Assembly (NCBI GenBank): GCA_010279815.1
Contig: QEOQ01000204.1
Coordinates: forward strand, 1,811,561-1,875,560
Length of the DNA stretch: 64,000 nucleotides
From: Brachionus plicatilis
Lineage: Eukaryota; Rotifera; Eurotatoria; Ploima; Brachionidae
Reading direction: 5' to 3'
Made by a program: the position numbers and the translations under genes. Shown here piece by piece: positions 23,170 to 34,209 of the stretch (position 1 is its first letter; each line of letters opens with the position of its first letter). Under the pieces are notes generated by a model. The model had not been told where the DNA came from, did not search any database, and worked only from the letters and a program-made list of their open reading frames with translations.

Positions 23170-26100
23170 CCAGTAACCTGATTTTTTGCGTAACTATGCA
23201 CAATTAAGAAAATTTGAAAATTTCACTTAAATTTTGTGACTTATTTAATTCTAGAATTATTGTATTTGAATTAAAAAAAATAAAAATCAAATTTTTTTTA
23301 TATTAATTAATGGTTTATTAATTATCATCAATTTATGTGCTTAGATTTATAAAGCTGGAAAAATTTTCGAGGATAGCTTATACCTTTTACATTCTTGAAG
23401 AAAAAGAAAGAAAAATTAATCTAGAATCGACAATATTTAGATACCAAATAATTATTTCGTAAAAAAATTTTATCGACAGTAAGTAATTTTTTTTATTTTA
23501 AATTTAAATTGTTTTGTTTAAATTTTGTTAAAATTAGTCTTATTTAAAAATACAAAAACTGACTAAACAAAAATTTGTTAAAAAATATAATTAAATAAAA
23601 AGATATAGATGTCTATAATTTTATATGATAAATAATATAAGTTTAAGTATTAATAAGAAATCTTAAAATAATATTTAATGATTAGTTTTGAGTTCAAACA
23701 CAAAATTTTTTATATAATGCCAGTATAAATAGAAGTATTAAAAAAAATGTTAAATTGATGATTTATTTCGGCTATTGGCGCAACTTTAAATTTTTTATAT
23801 TTAAAAAAAAAAGTAAAGAAAATTCAAAAATTCGATAAACATAATATCGTAATTAAGCTATTTATCAAATAAAGAAAAACAAGATAAATATTTGGATAGG
23901 CATTTTTGAGGTAGTTTTTGAGTGTTGGATACATTCAAAAAATAAACATTAACTAATATCCGCTAAACTCGAAAGTGACGCAGTTTTTATTTCTACTACT
24001 AGTTCGGAATTAAAAATCAATTGCTTATTTAGGAAAATAAAAAATTTTTTTTAATAAATTAATATTTTTTAAAATTAATTTGAACAAAAATGCACCTTTT
24101 AAAAATTAAAATCAAAAAAATTTTTTTAAGCATTAAAGTTGTTTTTCAAAATTAAAAAGCTATCGATCTAAATAAATTGTTTTTATCACCTAAATTTGAT
24201 ATCTGAAAAATTTTTGTGAGTTCAAAAAGCATTCATTTGCAGAGATTTATGAAAGTGATTAAAAAATTGAAAATTCGTTGAGTTCTTTTCTGAAATTTAA
24301 ATAAGCTAGTTTTTTTTAACTTATTCTTGGTGTTGATGATTCAAAAAGAAATTACGAACCTTATTTGTGATAAATTTAATTTTCTTAAATCAAGCGATTG
24401 AAAATCTTCTTCGACGCTTAACAAACACGATGAAAAATATACTTTTAATTGAAAATACGTTCCATTAATGCCTTGGAGCTAATGAAAGAATACAAAAATA
24501 ATAACTCTTTAAATTTAAAATAGAAAAATCTTAAAAAATGAACTTTTTTCTCAATAAATCTTTTAAACAAACTTTTATATTTTTTTATTTTTTATTCCGC
24601 TCTTAATTACTTAAAATTTCGTAATTTCGTACGCTAAACATAAATTTTTTTTAAAGTTTGAATCTAATCATCAAAACATATAAAAAAAACTCATTATTTT
24701 TTTAGTTGGACAAACACAAGCAGTTTTCCTATGTTAATCAAGGATTTTCCGCAAATATTTAAGGATATCTGAGCGCTTGAGTTTCATAATTTCTATTTTT
24801 TTTTCATTTTAAATTTCCCTTAATATTTATTTTAGAAGTCACGTAAAAATTAGAAAAAATTGGGCTAAGCAGGCCACTTGAGATCGAGTCAAAAATCCAG
24901 CATCGAATTAAAATATCAGAGCTTGCTTCTCTTGTCTGATTTACTACCAAACAACTAGACTAACCCGTGCTATTAGATTTGTTTAATTTACAATTCAAAT
25001 TTAAACTAATTTTTATAAAAAATCATTGAAAAGAATTTGTTTGATTTTTTTACACTGAGTTTTTTTTAAATTACATAATTTAGAAACAAAATTGTATAGT
25101 TTTGAACTTAGAATACCTCTCAGTTGCCACCTTAAATTTTAATAAATAACTACGAATTTTATTATTTTCAGTCTAACTAGAACTATCGTGCTTTTGTTTT
25201 AGTGGAGTGGAATAATTCGTCATGAAATGTAAGACCGTAGTAAAAATAATTTTTTCAAAATTTTCCAAATTTAATTTGTTAATAAAATTAATTAGAAATT
25301 CGAGTAAAAATAAAAGTATTTTTCAGAACAAATGATTTTATTCATTTAAAGAATCATGACGATAGCTAAAATTCGGGCAAAATATAATCCATATTTACAA
25401 GGCTTTTTGACAATTTTTTATTAATCTTAAAATAGTTATTTTCCAAGTTATCTAATCTTGTAGTTGACAAATTTAAAACACGACTTTGTTTACAATCAAC
25501 TTAGTTTCAGCGTGCACCTATCTATGTGAGAAATTTTTCCTAAAAATTAATCCGCGTTTTATCTTTACAATACAAATGAATACAAGTTTCCGCAAAAAAT
25601 TTTAAAAATTAATAACCTTTTAGACTATTTTTGTTTAAAGGTGATTGGGATGTTGTAATTTTCAAAATTCCACTCTTAGATGGATAAGGCTTATTTAAGA
25701 GAAACCTAAACTCATTTAATTTTTATTTTTCTAAAAAAGATAAGTTAAATTAAAACAAATTAAAATGACGCCGAAAATTTAAATTTAAGGTTCAGAAAAT
25801 ATATCGCTTGGTCGATTTTAGTCGAGACCATCGTTCATAATTTAAGAGCTTGGATCCTTACAATTTGGAAATCTAGTCTGATTTAGTCTTCTGTTTGTTT
25901 GCTTCAGCATTCAAGACTTTTGACCAATTTAACCTGAATAAAAAGGCTTTCTATCCAAGCTTATTTAAGTTTTCGTTTAATGATTTAAAAAAAAATTTAG
26001 AATAAGACAAAATTTGCATTTGATTTCAGGTTAATCATTTAAATTAAAAAAAAAATAAAATTTATCAATTTTTATTCATTCTGACAAAGAATTTTTTTCA

Positions 26101-26484
26101 CTGAATTTAATTTTAAATAATTTACGGATCATAAAATTTTTTTACTCTAGTGATTAAAAAATAAATTAGTAAAAATTTTAAAAAATAGCTAAAAACTTAG
26201 CTTAGCTACTAAATAATAAAGGAAGCATAGATTGCTAATAGCAAGAAATTTGACCATTAAATTTAAACAAATTTTCTTCAATCGTTGTTTCCTCTGCATT
26301 TTTTCCATTGTTTTTTTTTTCTATTATTACAAATGGCTCAAATAAAAATTGTAGAAATTTATTTCTTTTTAAGCCGATCGATTTTGGAATCGGGCGAATT
26401 TTATGCATAATTGTGTAACTTTTAGAACTATTTTTTTAGCAAAATAAAACACCTTCAAAAAATAAATTTAAATAATAATTATAG
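23170..26484. other. Intergenic, no gene seen
   Basis: About 3.3 kb of AT-rich sequence. No ORF, RNA gene or clear repeat is supported. An upstream non-coding or short first exon of the serine protease could be hidden here, because the first coding exon is preceded by a usable 3' splice site. Confidence 0.45.
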
Positions 26485-29400
26485 TTGAGCGCAAATAAAT
26501 CAGTGGACCGTATTTACACACTCAATATGATGATATATACTGTTGATGAGAATTTGAGCTCAAAAAATGCATCTGAACGAGCAGAAGGGTCTGTGGCGGG
26601 CCATCAGCCTGCATCAAACCCCAAAAAATGCTCCCGATGCTTGCTTAGTTTTATAATAGTGTCCGTCAGTTTTATCGTTTTGTGTTGCATTATAATGGCC
26701 ATAATGACAGCAAGTGTTTTTTCCAAGACCAATGACCTGAAGGATTTATACAAAAAAAACAAGCAATTAGACCTAATCTTTTCAAACGAGAGCTCAGGCC
26801 TGTCAAATGACCAGTTTCAGCTGGAGCGCAATATGCTCGGATGGCTTAAGAATACGATTCAAAAAAAAATCCTAGGAAACCATCAAAACAAATATCTGTC
26901 GTCAAATGAGCAATTTTTTTCCAAGTACAGCCCACAAGGTACCATCAGTTACATGGCATTGTGAAATTTCATACAAAAATTCCGATGCAAAAATAAAAAA
27001 TTTTTATAACTTTTGTTCCAAATGTCAAAAACTTGTTTTTCAAATGAAAAAAAGTTAAACAACTTTTGTTTCACCTACTGCGTAAGTCTGCAAAATCTGT
27101 TTAAAAGTATTAGTAATAAGATGCAATTAATTTGCACAGATTTTGCAGACTGTAGGTGAAACAAAAGTTGTTTAACTTTTTTTCATTTGAAAAACAAGTT
27201 TTTGACATTTAGAACAAAAGTTTTTTATTTTTTCATTGAAATTTTTGTATGAAATTTCACAATGCCCAATAACATAAATTTTTTGATATTAATTCAGTCT
27301 AAAAGAATGTGGAATGCCTGGCATTCAGCCTCGTTTTCTGAATACGAGAATAATGAATGGAAAAGAAGCCATACCTAATTCGTGGCCATGGGCTGTTTCA
27401 ATCGGGCTAGAGGGTCCTAGAGACAAAGTGCCTCATGCATGCGGCGGAACTCTCATAAATAAGCGAACAGTTATTACAGCTGCACATTGTGTCATAAGGT
27501 ATTAGGTTAAAATTGATAAAAATTTATATAATTTTCTGTTTATTTTATTAGAAATTCTATTTTTACTCTGGTCGGAAATCCAACGCCCTATACCAAGTAC
27601 AGGAGCATAGAGAAAATGATGAGAATTTACATTGGAGTTCATGATAGAGCTAGTATTGACAACAAAAATATTTACGGAGTGGAATCAATAATTATGGTAA
27701 TTTCATTTATTTTTTATTCTGATGAAAAATTTGTTTATTTTTCGTAAGCACGAACGATTTGATCCTATCACCTTTAAAAATGACATTGCCATTATTCGGC
27801 TAGACCGCGATGTGAGTCCGTCTTATGGAATAGGCTTTGCTTGCTTGGGAAAATTGAACCAAGTTCAACCCGGTGATACTGTATACGCTATCGGCTGGGG
27901 CTATACGGAAAACTCCAGGAATCAAGGTAGATTATTTGAGAATATATGGTAAATTAGGATTAAAAAAATTTAATTCCTGGTCATTTTTTGGAATCACGTT
28001 CAGTCTATTAAAATTTAATTGAAGTCAAAATTTAAAAAATATGTAAATTTTAGCAAAATGTGAAGAAAATTTGCAGTTTCTTTAGAGATTTACAACATTT
28101 TATTGAAAAAAAAATTGACTTGGCATGATTCGAATAAATCTTGTTAAAATTAGTCAAGACGATTTATCATATTTTGGTTCTTCCTTTTTTTGAGACTAGG
28201 TGGTCACAAATCTTGGAACAGACTTGTACAAAAGTCATGAGAAAAAAAGTCGGAACAAGTCTTATACAAGTCAAACTCATTTCCTTTTATGAATAATATT
28301 TTTACAATAATAATCATATCTGGAAATTTATTAGAGATTATGAGGGTTTACGAACGAAATTTTTAAATTTTTTGTTAATTACTCTCTTAGTATGTGTTTT
28401 TAATATTAGAAAAAAAATTTACTAAAACTGTAATTCTAGCTTTAATCTCACATAAAATATCCAAATAATTATCTTTCAAAATTAATAAATTTAATAAATT
28501 TATTCCATTTCCTAGTCTTACATCGGTTCATCCCAATTTAAGACCTTTGACCTTTTTGATATTCTTGAATATTTCGAAAATGATTCCTAAAAGGAATAAT
28601 AACTTGATATTTAATTTAAGAAAATAATAAGAAAATTTAATTCAAATTCTAGCAATCCTGACTTAAAAAGCATTTTTTTAAGAAAAAAATTTCTTAGCAG
28701 TATTTAAAGTATTTGGATAAGCGTTCATAATAGAGAAATATTTTTTTAGAGAAAAAAATACGGATAATTAAGTGTTAATTAAATAGAGAATTAGCTAGTG
28801 AGCATTTATATATTCGATACTTGATGATGATTCTATCATTTTTTCAATTTTTTTTAATCAATAAATAAGTAAAATATTGTAAAGGACATAAAACCAAAAC
28901 AAAAAAAATTAATATTAAAGGAGAAAAATTTGAGAATTTTTATTTTAGTGCCGTTATATAACGATACTAAATAATCAATTAATATAATAGGAAATCCACG
29001 AATAAATAATTCTTAATTTTTAAATTAGTTTTAAAAACTTGTTTTTCTCTTCCATATTTTGTATATTCTCTATCATGTAAATTCTCTATTTTTTTCTCTT
29101 TTTTATACGCTCTCTATATTTTGTCTTCTCTAATGGTTTTTCTCTATTTTAATTTCTTTCTATTATGATAGTTCAGTATTTGATTTTAGCAATTCTATAT
29201 ATTTTAGTAGCTAAATAATTTATATAAACTGTAAGCGTCCTCACTCATATAAATATAAGAAATTAAAAATAAAAAATACACATAACTATAAATTCATTGT
29301 TATATTTTATTCGTCTCCCCCGTCTTACAAAACGCTAGTTAAAATAAATGTGTCGACTAATCAATTTTTTTAGATTTTATAAGGTTAAATTTTCAAATAA

Positions 29401-30210
29401 ATATTTAATGGTAGAATTTTTTTTGTTAGTTTAAATGAAAAATTAAAAAAAAAAAGAATTTCCAACGCTCAAGCTAGTAAAAATGAGAATCTGTGATTAC
29501 GAAAGAAACTAATTGGCTAAATTTCCAATTTTTATTTGATAAAAATTTAAAAAATTATTTTTTTTCAAACAAACATTATATGGTATGTTATTGTTAATTA
29601 AACATTTACGTAAATATTCTTTAAAAAATAAATGAAATTTAGCAGTTAAGCAAACCAAGGTTTTAATTTTTTTTAAATGATTTAAATAATTTAATAATAC
29701 TTTATTTTTTATTATTTCAGCAATTTATTTTTTAAAATTTTTTTTAATTTAATTTTCTTCCGGAACACATTTTCTTTTCATGTATTCGATTTGTTCTCGG
29801 TTGTTTACTTTTATTGCTAAATTGCTTTTTAAATTTCATATTTGCTAATGAGTTTTTTTTATTAATTTTATATAGCTTCAAGATATTTGATGCAAGTTGA
29901 TTTAAAAGTTCAAAAAAAAGAAAATTGCCTCATTCAATACATCGATATTGATCAATTTTGTGCAGGAAATATTTTTTTAAAAAAAGACACTTGTAATGTA
30001 ATAAATACTTTTAAATTTTTTTATCAAATACTATTTATTTTTGAATTTTTTAAAAGGGTGACTCCGGTGGTCCGATTCTTAAGTTCATTAACAATAGATG
30101 GACTTTGGTCGGCATAGTTTCAAATGGTGATGTTAGCTGTGCTGGAACTGGAATTTACATAAACGTAGCTTTTTTCTACGATTGGATTCTACAAAAAAGT
30201 CGATTGTAAT
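26485..30210 (+). CDS. Type II transmembrane trypsin-like serine protease (6 exons)
   Basis: Exons: 26485-26938, 27306-27498, 27552-27696, 27749-27926, 29876-29997, 30057-30210 (TAA 30208-30210). The first ATG in frame is 26527; the frame is open back to a TATAG acceptor at 26484, so an upstream exon is possible. A polar cytoplasmic segment is followed by one hydrophobic span ([20 protein letters not shown]) and then a stem. The protease domain starts at [15 protein letters not shown], with the catalytic His in TAAHC, the Asp in NDIAIIRLD and the Ser in GDSGGP. The residue six before the Ser is Asp, predicting Arg/Lys specificity. ECGMPG supplies the Cys that usually tethers the propeptide. 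Activation would be before IMNG (R/I). The stem is short, with no SRCR, LDL-A or CUB domains. The intron at 26939-27305 is filled by a foldback repeat, and the 1.95-kb intron 27927-29875 is atypically long. AATAAA follows at about 30232. Confidence 0.9.
26955..27266. repeat. 312-bp foldback repeat inside protease intron (CTGCAAA family)
   Basis: Starts GGCATTGTGAAATTTC and ends with the reverse complement GAAATTTCACAATGCC. The arms are about 130 nt and near-perfect, meeting at GTCTGCAAAATCTG / CAGATTTTGCAGAC. It occupies most of the 367-nt intron 26939-27305. No convincing target duplication is seen. Confidence 0.85.
27927..29875. other. Long intron of the protease gene
   Basis: AT-rich sequence with no ORF. 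AATAGAGAA-type repeats at 28728-28795 face TTCTCTATT-type repeats at 29044-29160 in opposite orientation, hinting at a worn inverted-repeat element. Other introns of this gene are 50-60 nt, so this one has probably grown by insertion. Confidence 0.45.
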
Positions 30211-30535
30211 TATTTGATTATAAATTTTGTAAATAAAATTTTAATGGTTATTTTAAATAATTAAACTGAATTTTCAAAACATCCTCATGCATTTTTTTTC
30301 GAGATAAGTTCATTTTTTGTTCACCTTTTATTTTAAACAAAAATTGAATTTAAAAAAAAAAAAACAATAAAAAATAAAAATTCTCTGGTTTATGCAACGA
30401 ATCTAAGCTTGAAATTAATTATCATTTCTCGATATCTAAATAATTGAAAAAATTCCATTCAACTTTTTGAAAGTCTAATAAATATGATGCATATTTTATT
30501 AAAATTCAAAATGTTTTTCGTTCTTAATTTTAGGT

Positions 30536-31753
30536 ATGACAACTGAATCGAATTATTTTACCTGCGATTTTTGCAGACAACAATCCAATTCAATATCTAT
30601 AACCCTACCATGTGGCTTTGTTGTTTGCCTAAGTCACATAAACACCCAAGATGAAGTAACCATCTGTTTAGTTTGCCAAAATCACCAAATAAACATCCAA
30701 CAATGCTTCAACATGCCAAAAAATAGGCTTCAATTACAAAGTGCAAATAATGGTTGTTGGATAGGGCCTGATTTAGACTTGAACATGACAGCAGATTTAG
30801 ACCACCATGATTGTTTAATAAATGACCCCTCTATAGATATAAATAACAATTCATTACAAAGGCTCAATCACGAACATCCTAGATATAGTAACCTAAGATA
30901 TTCTTCTTTTCAACTATTTGATAACCATAATTCCCACTTATACTGGTTGGAACCAACACCAACAGGTGAGTTTGCGTGTGCATCTGATAATTCAATTAAA
31001 ATTTGGGACTCAAATACAGGAAATTTGCTCAAATGCATTAATGGACATTTGAATAGAGTTTTTAACCTGAAAATACTGGGCAATAATGAGGTAGCTAGTG
31101 CTTCGGCAGACAAGACTATTAAACTGTGGAACTATTTTACCGGTGAAAATTTGAAAACACTTATTGGACACAAAGACTGGGTGAACTGTTTAGCTGAGAT
31201 GTCGAACGGAAATCTTGTGAGTGGTTCGGATGATTACTCAATAAAAGTATGGGACCTGGAAAGTGGTCATTGTATCAAGACCTTAATTGGCCACAACTAT
31301 TATGTGCATGATATAAAGTTGACATCAGATGGAGAGCTGATAAGCTCATCAGCAGATAGAACCTTGAAAATTTGGGACTTGTGCACTGGCCAGTGCAAAA
31401 ACACTCTAATAGGCCACTCGAATTGGCTTGGGCGATTGTTAGTGCTAAAAAATGGTGACTTGGTGTCAAGTTCAACAGACAAGACATTGAAATTATGGGA
31501 TAAAAATAGCGGAAAATGTGTCCGAACATTTGAAGAACAAGGAGATCTCATTACCAATGTAAAAGAGCTTGATAATGGTGACATTATTAGTACATCCAAA
31601 GATGGATATGTTAAAATTTGGGATTTAAAAACTGCCAAGTGTCTAAAAACTGTCAAACCATTTAATGATGTTATAACTTGTTTGCATATTTTTCCTGATG
31701 GACAATTTTTAACTGGCTGCATCAATAGATTACTTAAATTATGGACAATTTAA
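30536..31753 (+). CDS. Seven-blade WD40-repeat protein with N-terminal Cys/His-rich motif
   Basis: Intronless ORF of 405 residues. Residues 9-50 contain CDFCRQQ, LPCGFVVCLSH and CLVCQNH, a RING/B-box-like spacing of Cys and His. Residues about 140-405 form seven WD repeats, ending in KIWDS, KLWNY, KVWDL, KIWDL, KLWDK, KIWDL and KLWTI. Many have the GH dipeptide (INGH, LIGH x3) and an intervening S-S/SAD-T-KLW pattern. Seven blades make one complete propeller, so it is probably a scaffold or substrate-recognition protein; a ubiquitin-ligase role is only a guess from the N-terminal motif. A 3' splice site (TTTTAG) sits two bases before the ATG, implying a spliced or trans-spliced 5' UTR. AATAAA lies at about 31810. 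The minus-strand ORFs here are antisense shadows. Confidence 0.9.
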   Translation: MTTESNYFTCDFCRQQSNSISITLPCGFVVCLSHINTQDEVTICLVCQNHQINIQQCFNMPKNRLQLQSANNGCWIGPDLDLNMTADLDHHDCLINDPSIDINNNSLQRLNHEHPRYSNLRYSSFQLFDNHNSHLYWLEPTPTGEFACASDNSIKIWDSNTGNLLKCINGHLNRVFNLKILGNNEVASASADKTIKLWNYFTGENLKTLIGHKDWVNCLAEMSNGNLVSGSDDYSIKVWDLESGHCIKTLIGHNYYVHDIKLTSDGELISSSADRTLKIWDLCTGQCKNTLIGHSNWLGRLLVLKNGDLVSSSTDKTLKLWDKNSGKCVRTFEEQGDLITNVKELDNGDIISTSKDGYVKIWDLKTAKCLKTVKPFNDVITCLHIFPDGQFLTGCINRLLKLWTI

Positions 31754-31843
31754 TACATTAAATTTTATTTTTTGATTTCTTGAAATTTTATAAAAATTTT
31801 TTTCCTGTAATAAATGAGACAAATAAAAATTGGAACTTTTTGA

Positions 31844-32180
31844 ATTTTGTGAAGTTCAGTACAAAAGAACAGATCTATGTAAAAAAATTAACAACTTTTT
31901 TTCTAAAAGTTTAAAATTAATTCTGTGAATGCAGAATGGTGCAACAATCAAAGTTGCATCAACTGTAAAAGTCTTCTAATGATGTGCAAAATCTCTGCAA
32001 ATAAAATTCCGCAAAACTCTGCAAATTTAGCAGATCTTGATATTTGATGCAACTATGAATATTGCACTAAGTTGCATTTACAGAATTAAGTTTGAACAAT
32101 TAGAAAAAAAGTTATTTAATTTTTTTTGACACTTTTTTTCTGTTCTATTTTTCATTTTGTACTGAATTTCAAAAAACCAA
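31844..32180. repeat. Foldback repeat, CTGCAAA family
   Basis: The left arm GAAGTTCAGTACAAAAG pairs with CATTTTGTACTGAATTTC at the right. AATTCTGTGAATGCA pairs with TGCATTTACAGAATT further in. The centre has GCAAAATCTCTGCAAAT and AACTCTGCAAATTTAGC. Imperfect arms show an old insertion. It lies just downstream of the WD40 gene. Confidence 0.7.
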
Positions 32181-32484
32181 CTTTTTGAAAAAAGTTTAAG
32201 TTGAGAATTTATTTGTTGAACAAAATCATTATTTTTTTATTTATTGAATTGATTTAACCTCCTTTAAGAAGAAGTAAAAAAATAAAAAAGAGATAAAAAA
32301 TAAAAATAAAATTTTTTGTGTTTTTGTGTTTTTTAAAAAATGAAAAATTATTACCTAAAAATAAAATTATAAAAATAAAAAAGGAACGTATAATAGTGTA
32401 CGCCAAATGAGATTACTTTTAATCGCTGACAATTTGAATTATTATAGTATAAATTTAAAGTTTAAATATTAGGCAATGTGGAGT

Positions 32485-32731
32485 TGTGAAGCTCATTTCA
32501 ATTCAATCGTTTCAATTCAGAAAAATTTGAATAACTTTTGTACTATTAGAAATAATTTAGTAAAATTAATTAGAATACTTTTTAATGGCGTGCAAAATGC
32601 TGAAAATTGCAAAGTATTTTGCAGAACTATTTTACTGCATTAAGCAAATTTGCATTTTATAGAACTAAATTATCTCTTTTAGTAAAAAAGTTATTCAAGT
32701 TTTTCTGAATTGAAAAGAACTTCACAACAAT
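32485..32731. repeat. Foldback repeat, CTGCAAA family
   Basis: Left arm GTTGTGAAGCTCATTTCAATTC and right arm GAATTGAAAAGAACTTCACAAC are reverse complements with mismatches. Inside, TTCAGAAAAATTTGAATAAC faces GTTATTCAAGTTTTTCTGAA. The centre holds TATTTTGCAG. Confidence 0.7.
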
Positions 32732-33120
32732 CTGAAATTTTAGTACAAAAACTACAGTAAAAAAGAAAAAAGTTTATAATTTTTATTCTGATTGTGCAAA
32801 AATGATTATTTAAAGAGTACATTATTGTTCAAATTTGAATAAACGAACTCCAAGCTCTGCAAAAACTCTACAATTTTCTGTAAAATGCACGACTTCAAAA
32901 ATATTTGTTTAAAATACACAATAAATTGCAGAGTTTTTGCAGAGCTTTTTGCAAGTCATGTTACATAATCTTTGAGAAAAAAACAATAGTTTAAGTCAAT
33001 ATTGACCTTAAAATTAATGATAACAATTTAAATAATGAGTAAAAAGTCAAATTCTTAAGAATCACATTAGACTCAAAACTAACATTTAGTCCAGTGGTAC
33101 CTCTAGTTATTTCAACATAT

Positions 33121-33262
33121 GGCAAGTTTTTTTTTCTATTGTACATTTTTAGAAATAATTGCGTAATTATATTTGAAATTTTAACATGCTTAAGTATTGA
33201 GTTTAAATTAAACAACGTAATTTCAAAATTTCAAAAAAGTTAAATAGAAAAAAAAACTTGCC
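33121..33262. mobile_element. 142-bp MITE (GGCAAG termini), copy 1
   Basis: Begins GGCAAGTTTTTTTTTCTAT and ends with the reverse complement ..AACTTGCC, flanked by ATAT on both sides. The copy at 51487-51628 has the same length in the opposite orientation and is about nine-tenths identical by eye. It is flanked by ATTT on both sides. Two copies with matching ends and likely 4-bp duplications show a mobile family. Confidence 0.8.
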
Positions 33263-33289
33263 ATATCGTTTTTAATATTCTTTCGACTT

Positions 33290-33403
33290 ATTTATTTATT
33301 CTTTTTTTATTTTTTTTAATTTAATTTTATCTTTTTTAACTTTATTTTTTTTAATGTTCTGAAGGAGCATTAGCTTGGTACAGATAAACAAATAAATAAA
33401 TAA
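33290..33403 (-). repeat. LINE 3'-end remnant (reversed)
   Basis: On the minus strand it reads TTTATTTGTTTATCTGTACC, then AAGCTAATGCTCCTTCAG and an A-rich tail, matching the 9045-9235 copy. It is inserted in the foldback element 32745-33485. Confidence 0.7.
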
Positions 33404-33499
33404 GAGTTCGGAATTCGTTTGTACAAATTTGTACAATAGTGTTCTTTATATAATCTTTATAGAGCAATTTTTGCACAATTAGAAAAAAATACTTTTAAT

Positions 33500-34209
33500 T
33501 GTATTTTTTTATTTCTTTTCATGTGATAATAATCTTGGCTTCAAAGATCGTATTGAGTGTTGGCTATTCTTTCTTTCTTCATTTTAATTTAATTAAGCAT
33601 TTATTAATAATATACTTACCGAACATAATTAAAATAATAAAAGTTTTATTAGTCCTCATAAAATTATTAATTTATGTTCGATTATAAGTGTTTGACAAAA
33701 AATAGTCTAAATTCATATATTTTTACATCAAGTAATCTAATATAACATATTTTACACAAGCAAGAAATGATTTAATATTATATAAGATTGCATTTCCTGA
33801 CGTAAAATCACCCTCAAATAATTTAATCTTCCCTTGAGTCAGTTTTACTTTATCAAATGTTTCATTTTGGGATAATTTTACAATAAAAATTTTTGTCTTT
33901 TCTTCGATCAGAATATTTTTAAAGTTATAAGTTTAAGAGAGGTTACAAAAAGGTACCTTATATTTCACCCTAATAGAAAAACTAATTAATTATAATTGAA
34001 ATAAAAATATCCAATTATGAAATTTTTTTGTTTCTTTCTTAGGGATAAAATAAAAAATTGTGAGTTTAAATTTGACTAAAAAAATTCAGCATAAAAGCAA
34101 ATAAATTAAATTTTTAATTTTAATTCAACTAAAACCAAGAATTTACTCGTCATCAAACTTTCTTTAGCCAAAATTATTCCGATTGACAACCATCTTTTGT
34201 TACTTGAAA
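33500..34209. other. Intergenic upstream of phosphomannomutase
   Basis: AT-rich with no gene. It must contain the phosphomannomutase promoter, but no distinct core element stands out. Confidence 0.4.

Larger units (their letters stand above)
32745..33485. repeat. Composite foldback repeat interrupted by a MITE and a LINE tail
   Basis: Outer arms ATTGTGCAAAAATGATT (about 32794) and CAATTTTTGCACAATT (about 33466) belong to one foldback element. An inner hairpin, AAGCTCTGCAAAAACTCT at about 32853, faces AGAGTTTTTGCAGAGCTT at about 32932. The right half is split by a 142-bp MITE (33121-33262) and a LINE tail (33290-33403), which gives an order of insertion. Confidence 0.6.

Noticed and set aside
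30520..30540. Spliced-leader trans-splicing at the WD40 start
   Set aside because: An acceptor is visible, but a normal 5' UTR intron explains it equally well, and no SL RNA gene was seen in the window.
31275..31725. Minus-strand ORFs of 84 and 141 codons
   Set aside because: Antisense to the WD40 gene; they mirror its repeat pattern.
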